Shown: positions 27,781 to 36,504 of the stretch, piece after piece
How positions within the stretch are numbered: the stretch's first letter is position 1
How the letters are laid out: every line of letters begins with the position of its first letter
From: Lapidilactobacillus mulanensis
GTDB taxonomy: Bacteria; Bacillota; Bacilli; Lactobacillales; Lactobacillaceae
Length of the DNA stretch: 64,000 nucleotides
Reading direction: 5' to 3'
Assembly: GCF_003946215.1 (NCBI RefSeq)
Contig: NZ_RHOW01000004.1
Coordinates: 1-64,000 of the forward strand
Translations under genes and position numbers: made by a program
The notes under the pieces: generated by a model
Database searches by the model: none
What the model was told of the DNA's origin: nothing
What the model saw: the letters and a program-made list of their open reading frames with translations, nothing else

Positions 27781-29447
27781 TAGCCGTTCCATTGTTCGTC
27801 CATCAAACGGCGTACCTTATTTGTGGCAACACGGCCACTTTGGACAGCGATCGGGTTCGTGTAACGGAAACTCAAATCTGTGGGCTTGTTATCTAAGTCT
27901 GCTAAAGCCTCATCGATCACGCCTTCGACAGTCGAAATTGCCTTAGCGCTAGAATCATAGCTCTTCACACCAGAAATCAGTTTGTAAAGTGAACCTAATT
28001 TTTGATAATTTTCAATATCATAAGCCATTGCGGGAACATGCTTCGTGGCTTCTTCCAATTCGGCGATCGTCCGTTGTGTAATACGGGCAGAACTGGCTTT
28101 GCTCATGGCTTGAATCGTGATATCAAGGTCATCGAGTGCGATCAAGCGATTCGATTGCAACCCATGTGCTAAGAAACCACCGGATACGGCGTCGCCAGGA
28201 ATAAAGGCAACGACTTTGTGACCGGCCTGACGTGCGCGTGCATAGGCACTGGCACTGGCAGCCAAAGACATGTGGATCCCGATCAATTCTTCTTTGTAGC
28301 CATAAGCTTGGCTAGGCACATCGACGACTAAAATCAACGGTGTCTTTTCAGCTTTGTTGGCATCAGCCTTGATCAAATCATTAACAACCGATGCAACGGT
28401 ATAGCCTTCAACCAAACCAACTTCACCGTGGCGAACACGTGGGAAGCGATTATTTTCATCGGCCACGATAGCAATATACTCACGGCCATTTTTCTGTGCG
28501 TGTAAAACGGTTGGCACATCACTGTGCGCGTTCTTGATGCCCGTCAATTGTTCGAACCATTGACGGCCACGACTCTTCGTCCCTGGCTTGCTACCCTCAG
28601 TTGCAGCAGCCAGATGATGTTCAGTCGTCTTAACTTGCTTGTATAACTTCTTGTAACCATCAATATCCAAAGGTTGGCTAGGATCGAGTTGATCCAGCAA
28701 CGATAGGTAAAAATCACCTTGTTGATCGCGATGGCTATCTTTATTTTCATTGATGGCACTGGTAATGGCATTTCTGAAAGCATCCACGTCGTCATCAACG
28801 ACTTCGTCAATGATTCCGGTAGCTTGGCGTTGTTTCGTACCCAACGTGCTCCAGATCAAATCCTTGTCGCTAGAATCGAATTCTTGAACGCCAGCTTCTT
28901 GTTCGATGACTTCTGGACCATTCAAGGCGATACGGGCACGGTTAGTCCCGATCACATATGACAAAAGTGCATTCGTGATCGACATACCACCGAATGAACC
29001 CACACGACCAGGAACCAGGCCAATAACTGGGACATACTTTTTAAGAGCAACGACCATGTTATGGATCTCTGAAATTGAGAGCAAGCCATAATTAGCCTCT
29101 TGCAAACGAACGCCACCTGTATCCAAGATGATGATCGGATAAACGGTTTTGCCAGCCTTATTGTCGGCCAAAGCGTGTTCCAAAGCAGCAACGATTTTGG
29201 CACCACTTACTTCACCAATACCGCCGCCTTGGAAATTACCTTCGATACCAACGACCAGTGCATTTTTACCACTGATCTGGCCTTTCAAGATCACGATACC
29301 GTCATCACTTTCAGGCACGATGCCTTGTGGTTCCAAGTGTGGTGAGATCATGTCGTCAAAAGGACCGATCAATTCACGGCCAGTGCCTGCGTCTAACAAG
29401 GCTTCGGCGCGTTGGCGTGCATGTAATTCTACGAAACTATTGCTCAT
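27780..29447 (-). CDS. mdcD: Malonate decarboxylase beta-gamma fusion (MdcD-MdcE)
   Basis: The beta and gamma subunits carry out decarboxylation of malonyl-ACP to acetyl-ACP. Here both are in one 555-residue chain. Residues about 1-255 are MdcD-like carboxyltransferase (EGNFQGGGIGEVSGAKI, DTGGVRLQEAN, GRVGSFGGMS), and about 295-555 are MdcE-like (VVDVPSQAYGYKEELIG, GDAVSGGFLAHGLQ). A linker of about 40 residues joins them. In Klebsiella and Pseudomonas these are separate genes. The stop overlaps mdcG and the start overlaps mdcC by 11 nt. Confidence 0.92.
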   Translation of the reverse strand: MSNSFVELHARQRAEALLDAGTGRELIGPFDDMISPHLEPQGIVPESDDGIVILKGQISGKNALVVGIEGNFQGGGIGEVSGAKIVAALEHALADNKAGKTVYPIIILDTGGVRLQEANYGLLSISEIHNMVVALKKYVPVIGLVPGRVGSFGGMSITNALLSYVIGTNRARIALNGPEVIEQEAGVQEFDSSDKDLIWSTLGTKQRQATGIIDEVVDDDVDAFRNAITSAINENKDSHRDQQGDFYLSLLDQLDPSQPLDIDGYKKLYKQVKTTEHHLAAATEGSKPGTKSRGRQWFEQLTGIKNAHSDVPTVLHAQKNGREYIAIVADENNRFPRVRHGEVGLVEGYTVASVVNDLIKADANKAEKTPLILVVDVPSQAYGYKEELIGIHMSLAASASAYARARQAGHKVVAFIPGDAVSGGFLAHGLQSNRLIALDDLDITIQAMSKASSARITQRTIAELEEATKHVPAMAYDIENYQKLGSLYKLISGVKSYDSSAKAISTVEGVIDEALADLDNKPTDLSFRYTNPIAVQSGRVATNKVRRLMDEQWNG

Positions 29448-29736
29448 CTTTCAACGCCTCCATTGCTTGAGTTAAACGTAGGTTGACTACGCCGGGTGTT
29501 GCACCAAAGTCATTAATTTCAAAGTTTGCTTTGATTGGGTAACGATCGAAGAAACGGTCTAGAACATGTTCCCATGTTTCTTTGAAACCATCGCTACCAG
29601 TCACGATAGCCAATTCTGCGCCATCTTTATCAGTTGGACGCAATAATACTTCTAAGTCACCTGAAGCAACGACGCCAACATGGACGGGATGGTCGATCGG
29701 TTGTGTTGCTTTATAGTTGAAATGTAATTTTTCCAT
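29437..29736 (-). CDS. mdcC: Malonate decarboxylase acyl-carrier subunit
   Basis: The 99-residue delta subunit carries the phosphoribosyl-dephospho-CoA arm on which malonyl and acetyl are bound. The modification site is the Ser of GVVASGDLEVLLRP near residue 26. Length and the following DKDGAELAIVTGSDGF fit the family. It overlaps both neighbours, which indicates tight coupling. Confidence 0.93.
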   Translation of the reverse strand: MEKLHFNYKATQPIDHPVHVGVVASGDLEVLLRPTDKDGAELAIVTGSDGFKETWEHVLDRFFDRYPIKANFEINDFGATPGVVNLRLTQAMEALKDEQ

Positions 29737-30562
29737 AATCTAAAACGCTCCTCTCGGCTAAATCTTGTTTGGGTAAAGTCTTTAAGAATTTCGTCGCGGC
29801 AAAAAGATCAGCGCTGCCACCAGGCGAAATATTTTTTTCAATTGTAAAATCGGCCAAGCCAGCAAACTCCGAATTTTTCAAAACCGGCTCACTAGCTTGC
29901 GCGATTCGTTTAGCTTGTTGCTGCAAAAATCGTAACGTCGCCAGATCCGAACGATGGATCACATTCGTATCATCGACCGTCGCGTACAAGGTCAACAGCG
30001 CACGCAACCAATCATCTTTAGTCGTCAACGGTAATTCCAACAGACGGGCAATATGCGGAAAGTTACTCTGTGCCTCAGCTTGTGCGCCACCGATCCCATA
30101 TTGATGTTGGGCTTGTTGACCATAGGTTTGTTTGGTGACCGATTCATTGCCAGGATCATCGATCCGGGCGAGTTGCCCCGCAATCGCTAATAATTGCGCA
30201 GAATTTGCCGCGGGTTGCAGCCAATAAGCGGTGACCAGCAAACCTAACGCCCAAATCGCACCCTTATGTGTATTCACACCGTTCGTCGCGGCAAACATCC
30301 TTTTCTCAGCGGTGCGACCCAAGCTGCCGATCTGTTCGCGCAACAAGTCATTAGGCGCCCGTCCCTCAGCAACGGCACCTAATTGCACGAAATAATCGTG
30401 CAGACTCGCCGCAGAACGATGAAACAATGCGGCATCCATATCTTGATGAGCACCATTCGAAATGGCATCGACTAACCCAGGCTTCGGTGTAAAATCAACT
30501 TCCCAATCCAAAGCGGCGACTGCTAAATCGGCGATTTTTTGATAATTAGTTACGGCCGTCAT
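29711..30562 (-). CDS. mdcB: Triphosphoribosyl-dephospho-CoA synthase
   Basis: Makes the prosthetic-group precursor from dephospho-CoA and ATP (CitG/MdcB family). The 283-residue protein shows the family block FTPKPGLVDAISNGAHQDMD near residues 21-40, then NGVNTHKGAIWALGLL and the C-terminal SPGGSADLFAATKF. Start ATG lies 4 nt after the mdcA stop. The 3' end overlaps mdcC by 26 nt. Confidence 0.93.
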   Translation of the reverse strand: MTAVTNYQKIADLAVAALDWEVDFTPKPGLVDAISNGAHQDMDAALFHRSAASLHDYFVQLGAVAEGRAPNDLLREQIGSLGRTAEKRMFAATNGVNTHKGAIWALGLLVTAYWLQPAANSAQLLAIAGQLARIDDPGNESVTKQTYGQQAQHQYGIGGAQAEAQSNFPHIARLLELPLTTKDDWLRALLTLYATVDDTNVIHRSDLATLRFLQQQAKRIAQASEPVLKNSEFAGLADFTIEKNISPGGSADLFAATKFLKTLPKQDLAERSVLDYGKITFQL

Positions 30563-30566
30563 CTGA

Positions 30567-32213
30567 TTATGACCAGCTACGGAACTTAGCAGGTGGATTA
30601 TAAAGACCCTTCGACCATTTAACTAAGTCTTCCATATTTTGTGCAGCTAATAATGACCGCTTAGCATCCGTGCGACGAACACCCAAGTCTTCAGGCAAGG
30701 CCACGATACCGCGAGCACGCAAATCATTAAGCGTCTTGGCATTGCTACGCAAACCAACAGGTGTAACACCAGCAATAGCTTCGATGGCAGCTTGGCGTTC
30801 AGCCATGCTATCCGTCTTGTACAAGTAGGCGATCCCTTCTTCAGTCACGATATGCGTCGTGTCTTCGGAATAAATCATGATCGGCACGTTAGCCAATTTA
30901 GCTTCTTTACGAACTTCTTCAGCATCCAAGTGATCAACGAAAACAGGTTTCTTACTTGAACCAAACGTTTCAACCATTTGAACGACTAATTTTTGTCCCT
31001 TACCTAATGGATCATTGTCAGGACGAAGACTTTGCCAAGCTGGCGTTGAGTGACGACGACCCGTTGGATTTGAACCCATGTTAGGCGCACCACCGAAACC
31101 AGACAAACGACCATTGGTGACAGTTGAAGAATTACCGAATTGATCGATCTGCAACGTTGAACCAACAAACATATCCAGCGCATATTGACCGGCCATTTGA
31201 CCGAAAGCACGGTTAGAACGCATCGTGCCATCTTTACCAACGAAGAAGACGTCGGGACGTGCAGCAATGTATTTCTCCATGCCGACTTCGCCACCGAAAC
31301 TGTGGATCGATTGGATCCAACCACTTTCGATTGCAGGAATCAACGTTGGCGTTGGGTTAACTTCCCAGTTAGGAACGATTTTACCCTTCAAGCCTAATTG
31401 CTCCCCATAAGTTGGTAAGAGTAATTCAATTGCGGCCGTGTTAAAACCAACACCATGGTTAACAGACTGAACATTGTGCTTTTCGTAGATCCCACGAATA
31501 GCCATCATGCCCATTAAAATCTGTAATTCGGTGATATTTTGTGGATCACGGGTGAATAATGGTTCGAGTTGATAAGGTTCGTCTGCAGGAATAACGACGT
31601 CGATCCAATCAGCAGGAATATCAACACGTGGTAATTTATCAACGACTTCATTGACTTGAACAATAACGATCCCGTCTTTAAATGCAGCTGATTCAACGAT
31701 CACAGGTGTCTCTTCGGTGTTGTAACCAGTATAAAGATTACCGTCACGGTCGGCTTTGTCAGCTGCAACCAAGACGACATTAGGAATCAAATCAACAAAT
31801 AAACGTGCGTACAATTCCAAATAAGTATGGATATCACCAACTTGTAGCGTACCGTCGGCGATCATTTGCGAAACACGGGTACTTTGGGGACCGGCGAAAG
31901 AAAAGTCCATCTTGCTGGCAATCCCATCTTCGAAAATATCCAAATGTTCTGGGCGAGAAATACTGCTCATGATCATATGCAGATCATGTACTTTTTCAGG
32001 ATCAACACTGGCTAAAATTTTCGATAAGAAACTGGCTTGTTTCTGGTTGTCGCCTTCAAGGACGACCTTATCGCCACTACTGATCAATGCTTCAAGAATC
32101 TGTTTTGCATCATTGGTCTTGGCATACTTGCCAGAAAGTAGTGGCTGGACAGCGGCCATCTTCGTGGCTTTGGCGTCACGATGGCTGGCCCAATTACGTT
32201 CACTATCACTCAT
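30567..32213 (-). CDS. mdcA: Malonate decarboxylase alpha subunit (acetyl-ACP:malonate ACP transferase)
   Basis: The 548-residue CoA-transferase-like subunit exchanges acetyl for malonyl on the carrier protein. It has the expected N-terminal RNWASHRDAKATKM, SGDKVVLEGDNQKQASFLSK and the C-terminal GLYNPPAKFRSW. Length is typical. It lies 4 nt downstream of mdcH, with an RBS GAAAGAGGTT before ATG. Confidence 0.95.
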   Translation of the reverse strand: MSDSERNWASHRDAKATKMAAVQPLLSGKYAKTNDAKQILEALISSGDKVVLEGDNQKQASFLSKILASVDPEKVHDLHMIMSSISRPEHLDIFEDGIASKMDFSFAGPQSTRVSQMIADGTLQVGDIHTYLELYARLFVDLIPNVVLVAADKADRDGNLYTGYNTEETPVIVESAAFKDGIVIVQVNEVVDKLPRVDIPADWIDVVIPADEPYQLEPLFTRDPQNITELQILMGMMAIRGIYEKHNVQSVNHGVGFNTAAIELLLPTYGEQLGLKGKIVPNWEVNPTPTLIPAIESGWIQSIHSFGGEVGMEKYIAARPDVFFVGKDGTMRSNRAFGQMAGQYALDMFVGSTLQIDQFGNSSTVTNGRLSGFGGAPNMGSNPTGRRHSTPAWQSLRPDNDPLGKGQKLVVQMVETFGSSKKPVFVDHLDAEEVRKEAKLANVPIMIYSEDTTHIVTEEGIAYLYKTDSMAERQAAIEAIAGVTPVGLRSNAKTLNDLRARGIVALPEDLGVRRTDAKRSLLAAQNMEDLVKWSKGLYNPPAKFRSWS

Positions 32214-32216
32214 AAA

Positions 32217-33128
32217 TTAAGAACCTCTTTCCCATTTTTTCAATAAATAAGTTGCGTCAGCAATCGTCATCTGATCTAAATAGACCTGATGAATATCGCC
32301 GAACTTCTGCGCGAGCACCTTTCTAAACGGACGCCCGGGAGAAAAATTAATGATCACGTTGGGCTGATAATCCGTCGCCACTGCCATCATTGACTCGAAG
32401 AAAACTGGATGAGCCAAGTTGTGACCCAGATCGTCGCGTAACGGTCCAGATTGTCGAACGGCATGACCCGTATTGTTGGCCAGATAGATACCTTGTGGCC
32501 GGTCGATCGTCACATCCGCTAAAGAAGCCGCGAGTTTAGTGGCAACGTCATTCATCAACGGTGAATGAGAAGGCACCGGCACGCGCAAGCGCATGGCTTT
32601 AGAAGCACCGTTGTCTTTTGCCAACTGAACGACGGCATCGATGGCTTCCAACTGACCGGATAAGGCGACCTGATCTTCCGCATTCTGATTCGATGCGTAG
32701 ACCGGCTTTTCTTTCGTCGTCACTTGTGCGACCAATGCCTCAACTTCAGGCCGTGTCAAGCCTACGACGACGCCCATCCCATAACCACTTGGATACGCGC
32801 CTTGCATGAGCTGAGCACGTAACTTCACCGTTTTAAATAAATCCGGTGCCGAAATCGAACCCAACGCATACGCTGCAGCGAAAACGCCAAGCGAATGACC
32901 AGCAGCTAACCGCGGTTTAAAACCAGCAGCCAACAGACGATCCACTTGATCCACTTGCAATAATTCGATACCAACTTGCAACTGAACCGAATCTTGATAG
33001 GCATCATCAGTATCCAACAATTTCAGTTGTAACTGATCTTCAACCTTGGCTCGTAATCCCGGATCAACGGTTGCCAACATGTCAGCATGTTGACCGCCCT
33101 GTCCAGGGAAAATCCAAAGAGAATCCAA
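32217..33128 (-). CDS. mdcH: Malonyl-CoA:ACP transacylase of malonate decarboxylase
   Basis: Charges MdcC with malonyl from malonyl-CoA to start the cycle. The 303-residue FabD-like protein has IFPGQGGQHADML at the N-terminus, the active Ser in AAGHSLGVFAAAYA, and the catalytic His region PVPSHSPLM. The open frame extends 21 codons further up, but the only good RBS (GAAGGGA, 5 nt) serves TTG at 33128, which is chosen. First gene of the mdc operon; its promoter faces that of the LysR gene. Confidence 0.9.
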   Translation of the reverse strand: MDSLWIFPGQGGQHADMLATVDPGLRAKVEDQLQLKLLDTDDAYQDSVQLQVGIELLQVDQVDRLLAAGFKPRLAAGHSLGVFAAAYALGSISAPDLFKTVKLRAQLMQGAYPSGYGMGVVVGLTRPEVEALVAQVTTKEKPVYASNQNAEDQVALSGQLEAIDAVVQLAKDNGASKAMRLRVPVPSHSPLMNDVATKLAASLADVTIDRPQGIYLANNTGHAVRQSGPLRDDLGHNLAHPVFFESMMAVATDYQPNVIINFSPGRPFRKVLAQKFGDIHQVYLDQMTIADATYLLKKWERGS

Positions 33129-33191
33129 ACGAATCCCTTCTTTCAAAGTGTGCTTAATTATGATGAACTCATAACGAGACACACGTTTCAA

Positions 33192-33305
33192 TCATCGTTT
33201 CATTTATCATTTTCCGAAACAACATGATCGATCTCACTTGATTACTTTAACGCGAATATATATTGATGTATAATGATTAATATTCATTTAATATAACTAC
33301 AGGTT
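33192..33305. promoter_or_regulatory. Divergent promoter region between mdcH and the LysR gene
   Basis: This AT-rich gap of about 110 nt holds promoter-like TATAAT sequences around 33265-33275 and an interrupted dyad ATTAAT-N5-TTTAAT near 33273-33292 of the T-N11-A kind used by LysR proteins. Exact boxes cannot be assigned by eye. Confidence 0.4.
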
Positions 33306-33323
33306 ATGAAAGCTGGAAAAATA

Positions 33324-34199
33324 ATGAACCTCTCACAACTAAAAGGCTTCGCGCTGGCCGCCCAGACTGAAAGCATCACCCAAGCTGCCCGATTAGCTTT
33401 TATCAGCCAACCTGCAATGTCGAAGTTGATTCAACAATTAGAAGAAGAATTAGGCGTCACCCTTTTTGACCGCGTCGGCAGAACCATCAAGCTGAGTCAA
33501 AACGGTCAACTTTTCCTGTCGTATGTCTCTACCGCGCTGGATGAACTGCAACAAGGAATCGATGCGGTCACTTCCAAGGCCAAACACCCCACACAACCGA
33601 TCCGCTTATTGATCGAAGTTGCCTCCAGCTTCATTCCAGAAATGGTTCGCCGTATTCAAAGCCAATTTCCGGAAACGCCCGTCCAATTGACTCAACGCAT
33701 CGCAACAATCAGCGAACCGCACCAGTTTGATTTCACCATTTCAACGCGCGAGCCCTTGAAAGAGGACATTGCAATTCCACTGATCAACGAAGAAATCTTC
33801 GTCGGGAGCGCCGGCGTTCAAATCAACTCACCATATATTAATCCCACCGATTTAAAAGATATGCCGGTGATTGGGATGGGCTTGCACAGCCCGTTGCGCG
33901 ACACGATCGATAATTATTTCGCACAATACGGCATCACGCTGAATTATCAATACGAAGCCGATGATCCCGCGACCTTGCGCGAATTATTATTGAGCAACGC
34001 CGGGATCGGCTTTATTCCAGCAACGACTTGGCAATCCACCGGTAAAAAAATGCATTTAGCACGGCTGATTCCCAATCCCCCATTCCGAACGATTTATCTA
34101 ACTGAAAATAAAGCCACCGAAACCAATCTCAATCGCGTCGTGGCTAATATTTTGGTTCAACTGTTTGTTGAACAGCGGAAGAATTCTTTGAAGGTTTGA
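33324..34199 (+). CDS. LysR-family regulator, probably of the mdc operon
   Basis: The 291-residue LysR protein has a winged helix-turn-helix at about 3-60 (TQAARLAFISQPAMSKLIQQ) and a periplasmic-binding-like effector domain. An upstream in-frame ATG (33306) exists; 33324 is preferred because it gives the usual LysR start NLSQLKGFALAAQ and has AGCTGGA upstream. It is divergent from mdcH, as MdcR is in other malonate operons. The effector (malonate or malonyl-CoA) is inferred from position. Confidence 0.85.
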   Translation: MNLSQLKGFALAAQTESITQAARLAFISQPAMSKLIQQLEEELGVTLFDRVGRTIKLSQNGQLFLSYVSTALDELQQGIDAVTSKAKHPTQPIRLLIEVASSFIPEMVRRIQSQFPETPVQLTQRIATISEPHQFDFTISTREPLKEDIAIPLINEEIFVGSAGVQINSPYINPTDLKDMPVIGMGLHSPLRDTIDNYFAQYGITLNYQYEADDPATLRELLLSNAGIGFIPATTWQSTGKKMHLARLIPNPPFRTIYLTENKATETNLNRVVANILVQLFVEQRKNSLKV

Positions 34200-34230
34200 A
34201 ATAGTGATGTTAAAAAGATGATCTACCTGC

Positions 34231-34429
34231 GGTCGAAAGTGCCGGGGCAGGCAGGTCTGTGGCTGTGGGACCGCTCTCCGCTTTTCCAAGGACGGGAAAA
34301 GCTCCGAGCTTCGATTTGAGCCTCGGAAAAACGCCGAGTCTCGAATCGATCCACCATGTAAGGCGGGCAAAAGCGGCCCGCCTTACATGGTTGTCACTGC
34401 CACGACTGCCTGCCCCAACACTTTCGACC
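34231..34429 (+). repeat. P1-type structured palindrome (composite copy 3)
   Basis: Arms GGTCGAAAGTG / CACTTTCGACC (one pair altered). The central hairpin has apical stem CCTCGG/CCGAGT (with GATTTGAG/CTCGAATC below), replacing TTTTGC/GCAAAA of copies 1 and 2. The third hairpin is CCATGT..GGCGGGC/GCCCGCC..ACATGG. The LysR gene ends 31 nt upstream. Confidence 0.9.
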
Positions 34430-34761
34430 TAAACTTAATTTTAGTTTAGTGTAGGAAATGAATAGCTGGGTTCCTGGAAGTTGATTTACAATGTAGTCTT
34501 TACTCTGAATAACAAAATAAAAAATGTGATGAATTTCAAATCTGTGCATAATAGGACACGACAAATTTTTAAATTGGCGCCGAATAGCTTGGAAAGACGA
34601 TAATGTCAGCTTTTCAAGCGAAAGATTGCGCCTATTTTAAAATCTGTCGTGTATCCAGTTTGCCAATTTTCATTTTGCGCGTTTAAAAAAATATTGTTTG
34701 GATTAGAAATGTAAATTAAATCTACAACGTTAATCTTTATCGAGCTCGTTCGAATAGACTA
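34430..34761 (+). repeat. Linker of composite copy 3
   Basis: Longer version of the linker. The ACACGAC...GTCGTGT hairpin encloses an extra palindromic stretch (GGCGCCGAATAGC ... AAGATTGCGCC) that is absent from copy 1 but present in related form in copy 5. No coding frame of note. Confidence 0.75.
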
Positions 34762-34957
34762 GGCGAAATTTGTGGTGGGGACTGGGACTTGCAGTGGTAA
34801 TTTTGTTAATGAGCGGTTTTTGCGAATTTACAAAATGGGAAAACTGGAGATCCTGCGGTTTTCAGGAGCTCCGGTTTTAGGCGGAAGAATTTCCGTACTT
34901 TGGAAATCCTGCAGCCGTCCCCACAGCAGTTTCCCAGTTCCCACCACAAATTTCGCC
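34762..34957 (+). repeat. P2-type structured palindrome (composite copy 3)
   Basis: Outer arms as in copy 1. The third hairpin has AAT/ATT where copy 1 has AAC/GTT (paired change). The central hairpin is GAG-A-TCCTG-CGGTTTT-CAGGA-G-CTC. The right edge is GCCGGAACCACAAAAAAT. The rest of the gap to 35087 shows only the leader of the next gene. Confidence 0.9.
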
Positions 34958-35087
34958 GGAACCACAAAAAATTATTTTCAATTATCTCTGATCCCCCACA
35001 TTCTTGCTTATTTTTTTATTCTCTGCTAGAATAACTCAGAAACAAACCACCTGATCGATCTCACAATCTGAAAAAGGTGGTTCCACC

Positions 35088-36203
35088 ATGACTAAATCAA
35101 ACAAACTGACCGTCATTTCTGCCGACATCGGCGATTATCTCAAACTTGGCGCCTGCACGGCAGTTATGTTGCAAACAATTTTAAGTTTAGCTTTAACAAC
35201 TTCCCCATCAACAACCGCGCAAACTTGGATCGGCATGATTTATGACCTGGTCAAGTTTACAGCGCCCGCATTTATTTTCGGCATTCTATACACAACAACA
35301 CGTACCACCATCGACAAAACCGATCTCACTTATGGCCAGTACATGAAAGGCACTTGGCACGGCTTATTTATTCCGACCATCTGGTGGACATTCGTTTATC
35401 TGCTGGTCATGCCTTGGGTGCAACAAGTCAATCAATATCACGATCTTCCTAGCTTCCTCTGGCATTTTATCAACGGGAACGCCTCACCGCATTTGTGGTA
35501 CAACACGATGATGCTTCAGTTCATTATTCTGATGCCACTATTCTGGGCGATCGGTCGTTGGGTCGGTCAAAATACAAAGCGTGGCCTGATTATTTTCGTC
35601 GCAGCCATCATCGTTCAAGGTTTGTGGTTAGTTTTTTATGACACGCAGATTTTCCACGGTCCCCACATGCAAGACTGGTATTTATTCGACCGTTTCTTCA
35701 TGAGCTTCTTCATTTACGGCGTCTTCGGAACTTTAGCTTGGCAATTCCGCGAATTCTATAATCGCACCGTTAAAAAATACTGGCTCGTCTTGGTCGTTCT
35801 TTTCATTGCCATCTTTGTTTGGGTCAACCGCGAACTGTTTAACTTCGGCTATCCGGTCATGCTCGCCAATGCACCCTACTACAAACCTTCGATGACTTTA
35901 TTCGACCTGATCATTATCGGTTTGCTTTCTGCACTCGCCGTTTATCAAATCGAACGCAAATTGCCGTTCACGAATTTCGTCCACAGCTTTGCCAATTTCG
36001 CGTATAAGGCCTACTTGTCGAACGTTTTCTGGGCACAATTACTTTGGCTCACGTTTGGTAAAACTTTAATGCAGCACTCCACTTTCTTCGGCATTGTCAT
36101 TATTTATGTACTGACTTGGTGCCTCGCGTTTGCATCTGCCTTTGGATTACATGCCATTTGGTCACGCCTCAAGCCCCGATTAACCGTGAAGAAAACCGCC
36201 TAA
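35088..36203 (+). CDS. Membrane acyltransferase (acyltransferase-3 family)
   Basis: 371 residues with about ten membrane helices. Features such as the N-terminal LGACTAVMLQTILS helix, HLWYNTMMLQFIILMPLFW and a short cytosolic basic C-terminus fit acyltransferase-3 proteins that O-acetylate or otherwise acylate surface glycans. There is no fused SGNH domain. RBS AAAAAGGTGG precedes ATG. It is monocistronic with its own terminator. The acceptor is unknown. Confidence 0.75.
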   Translation: MTKSNKLTVISADIGDYLKLGACTAVMLQTILSLALTTSPSTTAQTWIGMIYDLVKFTAPAFIFGILYTTTRTTIDKTDLTYGQYMKGTWHGLFIPTIWWTFVYLLVMPWVQQVNQYHDLPSFLWHFINGNASPHLWYNTMMLQFIILMPLFWAIGRWVGQNTKRGLIIFVAAIIVQGLWLVFYDTQIFHGPHMQDWYLFDRFFMSFFIYGVFGTLAWQFREFYNRTVKKYWLVLVVLFIAIFVWVNRELFNFGYPVMLANAPYYKPSMTLFDLIIIGLLSALAVYQIERKLPFTNFVHSFANFAYKAYLSNVFWAQLLWLTFGKTLMQHSTFFGIVIIYVLTWCLAFASAFGLHAIWSRLKPRLTVKKTA

Positions 36204-36226
36204 TTAATTTAAATCAATTATTTACT

Positions 36227-36255
36227 AGACACCTTACACAAGGTGTCTTTTTTTT
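36227..36255 (+). terminator. Rho-independent terminator
   Basis: AGACACCTT/AAGGTGTCT hairpin followed by eight T, after the acyltransferase gene. Confidence 0.92.
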
Positions 36256-36278
36256 AGACACTTTTAGGACTTTGTCTA

Positions 36279-36306
36279 TTGGTTTTCGTAGTAAAGCGAC
36301 TATGAT
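36279..36306 (+). promoter_or_regulatory. Possible promoter of the small peptide gene and ohyA
   Basis: TTGGTT and TATGAT lie 16 nt apart, between the upstream terminator and the small open frame. The -35 match is modest. Confidence 0.45.
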
Positions 36307-36337
36307 GAAGTCGTAATCAGAAAAGGAGTGACAAAAT

Positions 36338-36466
36338 ATGAAAAAGCATTTATTCGGTCTTAGCTTGACCCTTGGTGCTGTCGTTTTGGGCGTCGCTTAC
36401 GTCGCCAAAAAAACCGGCTTTTTTGAAAACGATAGTCACTTGTACGACGAATTCGAATCCCGTTAA
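36338..36466 (+). CDS. Single-membrane-segment peptide (42 aa) upstream of oleate hydratase
   Basis: A short frame beginning MKKHLFGLSLTLGAVVLGVA and ending DSHLYDEFESR. Residues 4-23 form one hydrophobic segment, followed by YVAKK and an acidic C-terminal tail. An excellent RBS (AAAAGGAGTGACAAAAT) precedes ATG. It lies 38 nt upstream of ohyA with no terminator between, so the two are probably co-transcribed. No family recognised; the function could be membrane anchoring or regulation of the hydratase, but nothing in the sequence proves it. Confidence 0.75.
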   Translation: MKKHLFGLSLTLGAVVLGVAYVAKKTGFFENDSHLYDEFESR

Positions 36467-36504
36467 TTTTTTAAAACTATTGCACTTAGAATGGAGAATT
36501 TCCA

